From: Bacillota bacterium | GTDB taxonomy: Bacteria > Bacillota > UBA4882 > UBA8346 | DNA: 64,000 bases | Direction of reading: 5' to 3' | NCBI GenBank assembly: GCA_023435565.1 | Contig: JAEYRN010000063.1 | Location: 35,264 to 99,263, forward strand | Part shown: one piece after another, positions 60,201 to 64,000 of the stretch | Layout of the letters: every line of letters begins with the position of its first letter | Numbering within the stretch: the stretch's first letter is position 1 | Position numbers and translations under genes: made by a program | The notes under the pieces: generated by a model | Told to the model about the DNA's origin: nothing | Databases searched by the model: none | Seen by the model: only the letters and a program-made list of their open reading frames with translations

Positions 60201-62516
60201 ATGGAGATTTCTGCTAATGCCCGGGCGGTTTTGGAACGGCGTTATCTAAGGAAAGAAGATGGTAAGGTAATTGAGACACCTGAAGATATGCTCCGGAGGG
60301 TGGCGGAGAGTATTGCAGGCATTGAGGTTAAGGCTTATGACGCTGAACCAAATGAGATAGCCCAATTGGCGGAATCATTCTTTCAGATAATGGATCAAAA
60401 GAAGTTTATGCCTAATTCACCGACTTTAATGAATGCCGGACGTGAATTGGGCCAACTTTCGGCCTGTTTCGTTTTACCGATTGAGGATTCGATGGAGAGT
60501 ATTTTTGAATCGTTAAAGGTTGCGGCATTAATTCATAAAAGCGGCGGAGGTACCGGATTTAGTTTTTCACAGATCAGGCCTCAGAACGATCAGGTTGGCA
60601 GTACCGGGGGAGTCGCCAGCGGCCCGCTTTCCTTTTTACGAGTCTATAATGCCAGCACCGAGGCTGTTAAACAGGGAGGCACTAGACGTGGTGCTAATAT
60701 GGGCATTTTGCGGGTCGACCATCCCGATATCATCGAATTCATCGAGGCAAAGAAGGATAAAGGCGAAATAGCCAATTTTAATTTGTCGGTGGCGATAACC
60801 GATAATTTTATGGAAGCTTTGGAGAAGGGGGAAGACTACTACCTTTTAAATCCTCGTACCAAACAACCCATGGGGAAGCTTTCTGCTAGAGAGGTCTTTG
60901 AAAAAATTGTTCTGTCCGCTTGGGAAAGCGGTGAGCCGGGTATTGTTTTTATTGATCGGATGAATGAAGCTAATCCTACCCCTCATATTGGCGCCATTGA
61001 AAGCACCAACCCTTGTGGCGAGCAGCCGCTATTGCCTTATGAATCTTGTAATTTAGGATCGATAAATTTAGCGGCATTAATAAAAGAGATTGAAGGTAAC
61101 AGGTATGAATTTGACTGGGATGAACTTAAAAAGACAGTTCATTTAGCAGTCCGTTTCTTAGATGATGTTATTGAGGCTAACCGATATCCCATCAAGCAGA
61201 TTGACAAGATGACCAAAGGAAACCGTAAAATTGGTTTGGGTGTTATGGGCTGGGCTGATTTATTATTTTATTTAAAAATATCTTATAAGTCGGAAGCTGC
61301 AATCAAGTTGGCTGAAGAAGTGATGGCTTTTATCGATAGCGAATCCAAGAAGGCCTCAGCGGAGCTGGTTAAGGTGCGCGGAGCATTCCCTAATTTCAAG
61401 GGAAGCATTTATGATCAGAATAAAGGTTCCAAGTTACGTAATGCAACAACTACTACAATTGCTCCTACCGGTACGATAAGCATTATTTGTGATACCAGCG
61501 GCGGAATCGAACCACTGTTTAGTTTAGCCTTTATAAGGCAGATCATGGATAATGACCGCTTGATTGAAGTTAATCAAACCTTTGAAAAACTTGTAAAGAA
61601 TGAGGATTTTTATAGCGAAGAAATGATTGAGAAAGTTGCCGAGCATGGCAGCATGGCGGATGTTCAAGGTATACCTGAGGAATGGCGCGAAGTTTTCGTT
61701 ACCGCTCATGATGTCGAACCGGAATGGCATATTCGGATGCAGGCTGCTTTTCAAAAGTATACCGACAATGCGGTCTCTAAAACTATTAACTTTGACCGTG
61801 AGTCAACCCCTGATCAGGTGGCTGAAGCTTATTTACTCGCTTACAAATTGGGTTGTAAAGGCTTAACCGTTTATCGAGATGGAAGCCTGGATAATCAACC
61901 GATGCAAAAAATAGAGAAAAAAGGCGGGGATAGTTCTGCTTCGGCTGAAACTCATCTTTCTTACGGCGAGTGGGGGCATATAATACCAATGAAACGCCCG
62001 AAAAGACTCACTGGTGTGACTGACGCCCGCCAGACTCCGGAGGGGAACCTTTATCTCACTTTAAATCTGCATGAGGCTCATCCCTTTGAATTATTTGCCC
62101 AGATTGGCAAGGCTGGAAGCGATATTTCCGCATTTACCGAGGCAATTGCAAGATTAATATCATTGGCGTTTCGCTGCGGAGTGGATCCGGACGCGGTTGC
62201 CGACGAGTTAATCGGTATCGGCGGGAGCCGGTTTGTTGGGTTTGGTCCCAATCGGGTTCGTTCGGTGCCGGATGCAATCGGACAATTTTTAAATGAGTAT
62301 TTGAGTAAACTTAGTCAAAATGCAGAATTGAATGATATACCCCAATTAGAGCTGGGATTGGCAGAGTCGGCCCCGGCGGTAAGTTTGGAACGGGAGACTG
62401 AAAAGCCTAAGAATGGAAAGATCAGATTTAATCTTTGCCCGTCATGCGGGATGTATACTTTCGGTTATTTTGAGGGTTGTGCAAAATGCATTTCTTGCGG
62501 GCATTCCGAGTGCTAA
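60201..62516 (+). CDS. nrdJ: Class II (adenosylcobalamin-dependent) ribonucleotide reductase
   Basis: 771 residues. The ten-strand barrel has ACFVLPIEDSMESIF, HKSGGGTGFSFSQIRP, and the radical-site loop ESTNPCGEQPLLPYESCNLG. A phosphate-binding TTTTIAPTGTISIICDTSGG follows. The C-terminal Cys-rich tail CPSC-x-CxxC-like (NLCPSCGMYTF, GCAKCISCGHSEC) probably relays electrons. It makes dNTPs using B12, with or without oxygen. The frame runs 26 codons upstream through the NrdR boxes, but ATG 60201 follows GGGGGAG by eight bases and gives the family's N-terminus. No N-terminal ATP-cone is evident. Confidence 0.95.
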   Translation: MEISANARAVLERRYLRKEDGKVIETPEDMLRRVAESIAGIEVKAYDAEPNEIAQLAESFFQIMDQKKFMPNSPTLMNAGRELGQLSACFVLPIEDSMESIFESLKVAALIHKSGGGTGFSFSQIRPQNDQVGSTGGVASGPLSFLRVYNASTEAVKQGGTRRGANMGILRVDHPDIIEFIEAKKDKGEIANFNLSVAITDNFMEALEKGEDYYLLNPRTKQPMGKLSAREVFEKIVLSAWESGEPGIVFIDRMNEANPTPHIGAIESTNPCGEQPLLPYESCNLGSINLAALIKEIEGNRYEFDWDELKKTVHLAVRFLDDVIEANRYPIKQIDKMTKGNRKIGLGVMGWADLLFYLKISYKSEAAIKLAEEVMAFIDSESKKASAELVKVRGAFPNFKGSIYDQNKGSKLRNATTTTIAPTGTISIICDTSGGIEPLFSLAFIRQIMDNDRLIEVNQTFEKLVKNEDFYSEEMIEKVAEHGSMADVQGIPEEWREVFVTAHDVEPEWHIRMQAAFQKYTDNAVSKTINFDRESTPDQVAEAYLLAYKLGCKGLTVYRDGSLDNQPMQKIEKKGGDSSASAETHLSYGEWGHIIPMKRPKRLTGVTDARQTPEGNLYLTLNLHEAHPFELFAQIGKAGSDISAFTEAIARLISLAFRCGVDPDAVADELIGIGGSRFVGFGPNRVRSVPDAIGQFLNEYLSKLSQNAELNDIPQLELGLAESAPAVSLERETEKPKNGKIRFNLCPSCGMYTFGYFEGCAKCISCGHSEC

Positions 62517-62595
62517 TAGTTTACAGCTTTTGTAGAGTAATAATAAGTTGTTAAATTTATTATTGAGTTGTTAAATCTAAATTCATATATGGTAT

Positions 62596-62640
62596 AAAGA
62601 GTCTCTTTAACCAGTCAAGTTGTTAAGGAGACTCTTTAAT
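62596..62640 (+). terminator. Terminator after nrdJ
   Basis: AAAGAGTCTC (62596-62605) pairs with GAGACTCTTT (62628-62637); the arms extend inward with TTTAAC/GTTAAG. It can act in both directions, for the convergent VOC gene as well. Confidence 0.7.
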
Positions 62641-62672
62641 TTCTAACCAGGGTGGATCTAAATGCCATTATG

Positions 62673-63041
62673 TTATTTCTGCTGGAAAAACTGAACATTA
62701 AGGCCATTCGGATCTTTGATGGTGAAAAATTTGAAAGCGGGAGTTTCAAAGGGTCCATTGTGTACCGGAATGTTTTTACTTTTTACCGTATCCATCATTG
62801 CATCTACAGAATCCACCGCAAAACCAATAAATATGAATTCACTGTGATTGACTGCGCTATTGTTGCTATCCGCCAGGAGTTCAACTAATGTTTCATTGCT
62901 GGTGTCGTTGCCCATAAAAGCTATTTCTTTCCCGGGTCCTGCAGGAAAACGCTGCAACACTTTAAGTCCCAATAAATTGGAATAAAAAGCGATTGATTCC
63001 TCCAAATTTTTCACATAGATCGTTGTCCATAAAAACTTCAT
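62673..63041 (-). CDS. VOC (glyoxalase/bleomycin resistance) family protein
   Basis: 122 residues, two beta-alpha-beta-beta-beta units: FLWTTIYVKNLEESIAFYSN and LGLKVLQRFPAG in the first, EFIFIGFAVDSVDAMMDTVK with FFTIKDPNGLNVQFFQ in the second. A metal-site Glu is in VELLAD or QFFQ, but the usual first-position His is replaced by Thr (WTTIYV), so it may be non-catalytic or bind another metal set. Function unassigned. Strong Shine-Dalgarno GGAGGCGG. Divergent from the XRE regulator, which may control it. Confidence 0.85.
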   Translation of the reverse strand: MKFLWTTIYVKNLEESIAFYSNLLGLKVLQRFPAGPGKEIAFMGNDTSNETLVELLADSNNSAVNHSEFIFIGFAVDSVDAMMDTVKSKNIPVHNGPFETPAFKFFTIKDPNGLNVQFFQQK

Positions 63042-63129
63042 CTTTATCCGCCTCCATTTTGTGTTTTTGTTTTATAACTGAGTCTAGAATTATAGTAATA
63101 CAAAGCCTATAATGTTAATAGGAGTCAAA

Positions 63130-63143
63130 TTATACTGGTATAA
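63130..63143. promoter_or_regulatory. Palindrome between VOC and XRE genes, candidate operator
   Basis: TTATACTGGTATAA: outer six bases on each side perfectly complementary. It lies 23 bases before the XRE start, in the shared divergent promoter region. On the minus strand TTAACA (63114-63119) and TATAAT (63090-63095), 18 bases apart, could drive the VOC gene. Confidence 0.45.
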
Positions 63144-63165
63144 ATTATAACAGATAGGATTGATA

Positions 63166-63978
63166 ATGGGTTTGAATAATGAAGAACTTCGGTATAAGGA
63201 ACTCGCCGATTTTTTAAAAACACGCAGAGCAAAAATTTTACCATCCCAAGTAGGTCTTTCATCAGGAATCCGCCGACGTACTCCCGGATTACGGAGAGAG
63301 GAAGTAGCCCAGTTAGCCGGTATTGGGTTAACTTGGTATACATGGCTTGAACAAGGAAGACCTATTCGTGTCTCTGCCCAAGTAGTAGAAAGCTTATGCA
63401 GAATATTATTGCTTGATAAGCAAGAACGAATCCATCTTTATCGGTTGGCAAACCAGCCAATTCCTACAGATATACAGGAATGCCAAGAAACGGTAAGTCC
63501 AATACTGCAACATGTTTTGGATAGTTTAGTACTCTGCCCGTCTTTTATTGCAGACCAGAGGTGGAATGTTATTGCTTGGAACAAGGCAGCATGTTTACTT
63601 TTTGGCGATTTTAACGAAATGAACGCCCGCCAGCGGAATGTAGTTTGGGCAATGTTCACCGATGATTATTTTAAAGAGTTATATGTCGACTGGAATAAAC
63701 ATGCTAAGAGTCTGCTGGGTCGATTTCGTTCAACATGTGGAAAATATATAGAAGATTCATGGCTTAATCAGTTTATTGATGACCTCAAAGTCCAAAGTTT
63801 GGAATTTAACTCATGGTGGCCTTTACATGAAATTCAAAATGATAGTGGAGTATATAAACATTTCAACCATCCTATGGGTGCGCCACGATGCGCACGAATG
63901 CCAGCCGGTGAAAGTCCGGTTCAACTAATAGCCATTCAGTTGAAAGAGAATGAGGATACTGCAACCAGCGATGGATGA
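63166..63978 (+). CDS. XRE family regulator with MmyB-like ligand-binding domain
   Basis: 270 residues. An N-terminal helix-turn-helix (~10-75) has LSSGIRRRTPGLRREEVAQL and GIGLTWYTWLEQGR, the hallmark of the MmyB/SCO-type regulators. A PAS-like C-terminal domain of the MmyB kind follows (WNVIAWNKAACLLFGDF, then RFRSTCGKYIEDSWLNQFID, NHPMGAPRCARMPAGE). Such proteins often regulate a divergent small-enzyme gene, here the VOC protein. ATG 63166 is six bases after AGGA; a TTG six bases earlier is possible. The family's final strand has L-T/I-x-Y-x-P; here it is QLIAIQL. Confidence 0.9.
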   Translation: MGLNNEELRYKELADFLKTRRAKILPSQVGLSSGIRRRTPGLRREEVAQLAGIGLTWYTWLEQGRPIRVSAQVVESLCRILLLDKQERIHLYRLANQPIPTDIQECQETVSPILQHVLDSLVLCPSFIADQRWNVIAWNKAACLLFGDFNEMNARQRNVVWAMFTDDYFKELYVDWNKHAKSLLGRFRSTCGKYIEDSWLNQFIDDLKVQSLEFNSWWPLHEIQNDSGVYKHFNHPMGAPRCARMPAGESPVQLIAIQLKENEDTATSDG

Positions 63979-64000
63979 GTATAAGCCCTCAAACTCAAGT

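Noticed and set aside
1..64000. Transfer RNA, ribosomal RNA, insertion-sequence transposase or prophage genes
   Set aside because: None recognised on either strand.

Overview
The window looks like a chromosomal segment of an endospore-forming, moderately AT-rich Bacillota (Firmicutes). The evidence is a spoIIAA-spoIIAB-sigF operon, a YunB sporulation protein, a PdaB-like deacetylase, MutS2, a class A penicillin-binding protein, a GntR/YtrA-type regulator and a YesM/YesN-type two-component pair. An OmpA-family periplasmic/outer-membrane-type protein sits beside these Gram-positive sporulation genes. That hints at one of the diderm or Limnochordia/Hydrogenispora-like lineages, but this is inference. 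Many genes start with TTG preceded by a well-spaced Shine-Dalgarno sequence.

Layout. 1-3.3 kb: end of a CstA-type transporter, then three leftward genes (ferritin-like protein, OmpA-like protein, lipoprotein). 3.5-5.6 kb: the sigF operon behind a sigma-H-like promoter, then a tiny membrane protein overlapping a dodecin. 5.9-20.5 kb: housekeeping and envelope genes (HU, PdaB-like deacetylase, signal peptidase I, ABC-F ATPase, Lon, LysM/G5/M23 peptidase, MscS channel), a MntA/HepT toxin-antitoxin pair, MutS2, and a GntR-regulated membrane protein. 20.5-30.7 kb: an accessory block of exported proteins (TlpA-like thioredoxin, small exported protein, 14-blade WD40 protein, very large C39-like cysteine protease with about 15 chitobiase-type repeats). 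The reading frame of the protease is broken at a run of eight C. 31-38.8 kb: PBP1A-type enzyme, YunB, HD hydrolase, M20 peptidase, phosphofructokinase, lipoprotein. 39-50 kb: a carbohydrate locus with YesM-like kinase, YesN-like regulator, two paralogous solute-binding proteins plus a fragment of a third, two permeases, a GH51 arabinofuranosidase and a convergent LysR. 50-64 kb: PurL, a GxxExxY protein, a diacylglycerol-kinase-family protein, a GGDEF/HD-GYP protein, IMP dehydrogenase, a SPOR-domain protein, class II ribonucleotide reductase behind paired NrdR-like boxes, a VOC protein and an XRE/MmyB-like regulator.

How the parts work together. The 39-49 kb genes plausibly sense, import and hydrolyse arabinose-containing oligosaccharides; no transporter ATPase is encoded here, so a shared MsmK-type ATPase elsewhere is expected. 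The 21-30.7 kb block looks like surface/exported machinery whose largest member may be switched on and off by slippage of the C tract. Non-coding DNA is unusually structured. It holds a two-copy 113/114-bp palindromic element (7.2 kb and 44.0 kb, opposite orientations), a 170-bp palindrome at 18.6 kb, nested hairpins at 20.6, 30.8 and 59.1 kb, and a 21-bp minisatellite at 49.9-50.2 kb. No tRNA, rRNA, CRISPR array, transposase or phage gene was seen. All functional calls come from reading motifs by eye; no database search was run.
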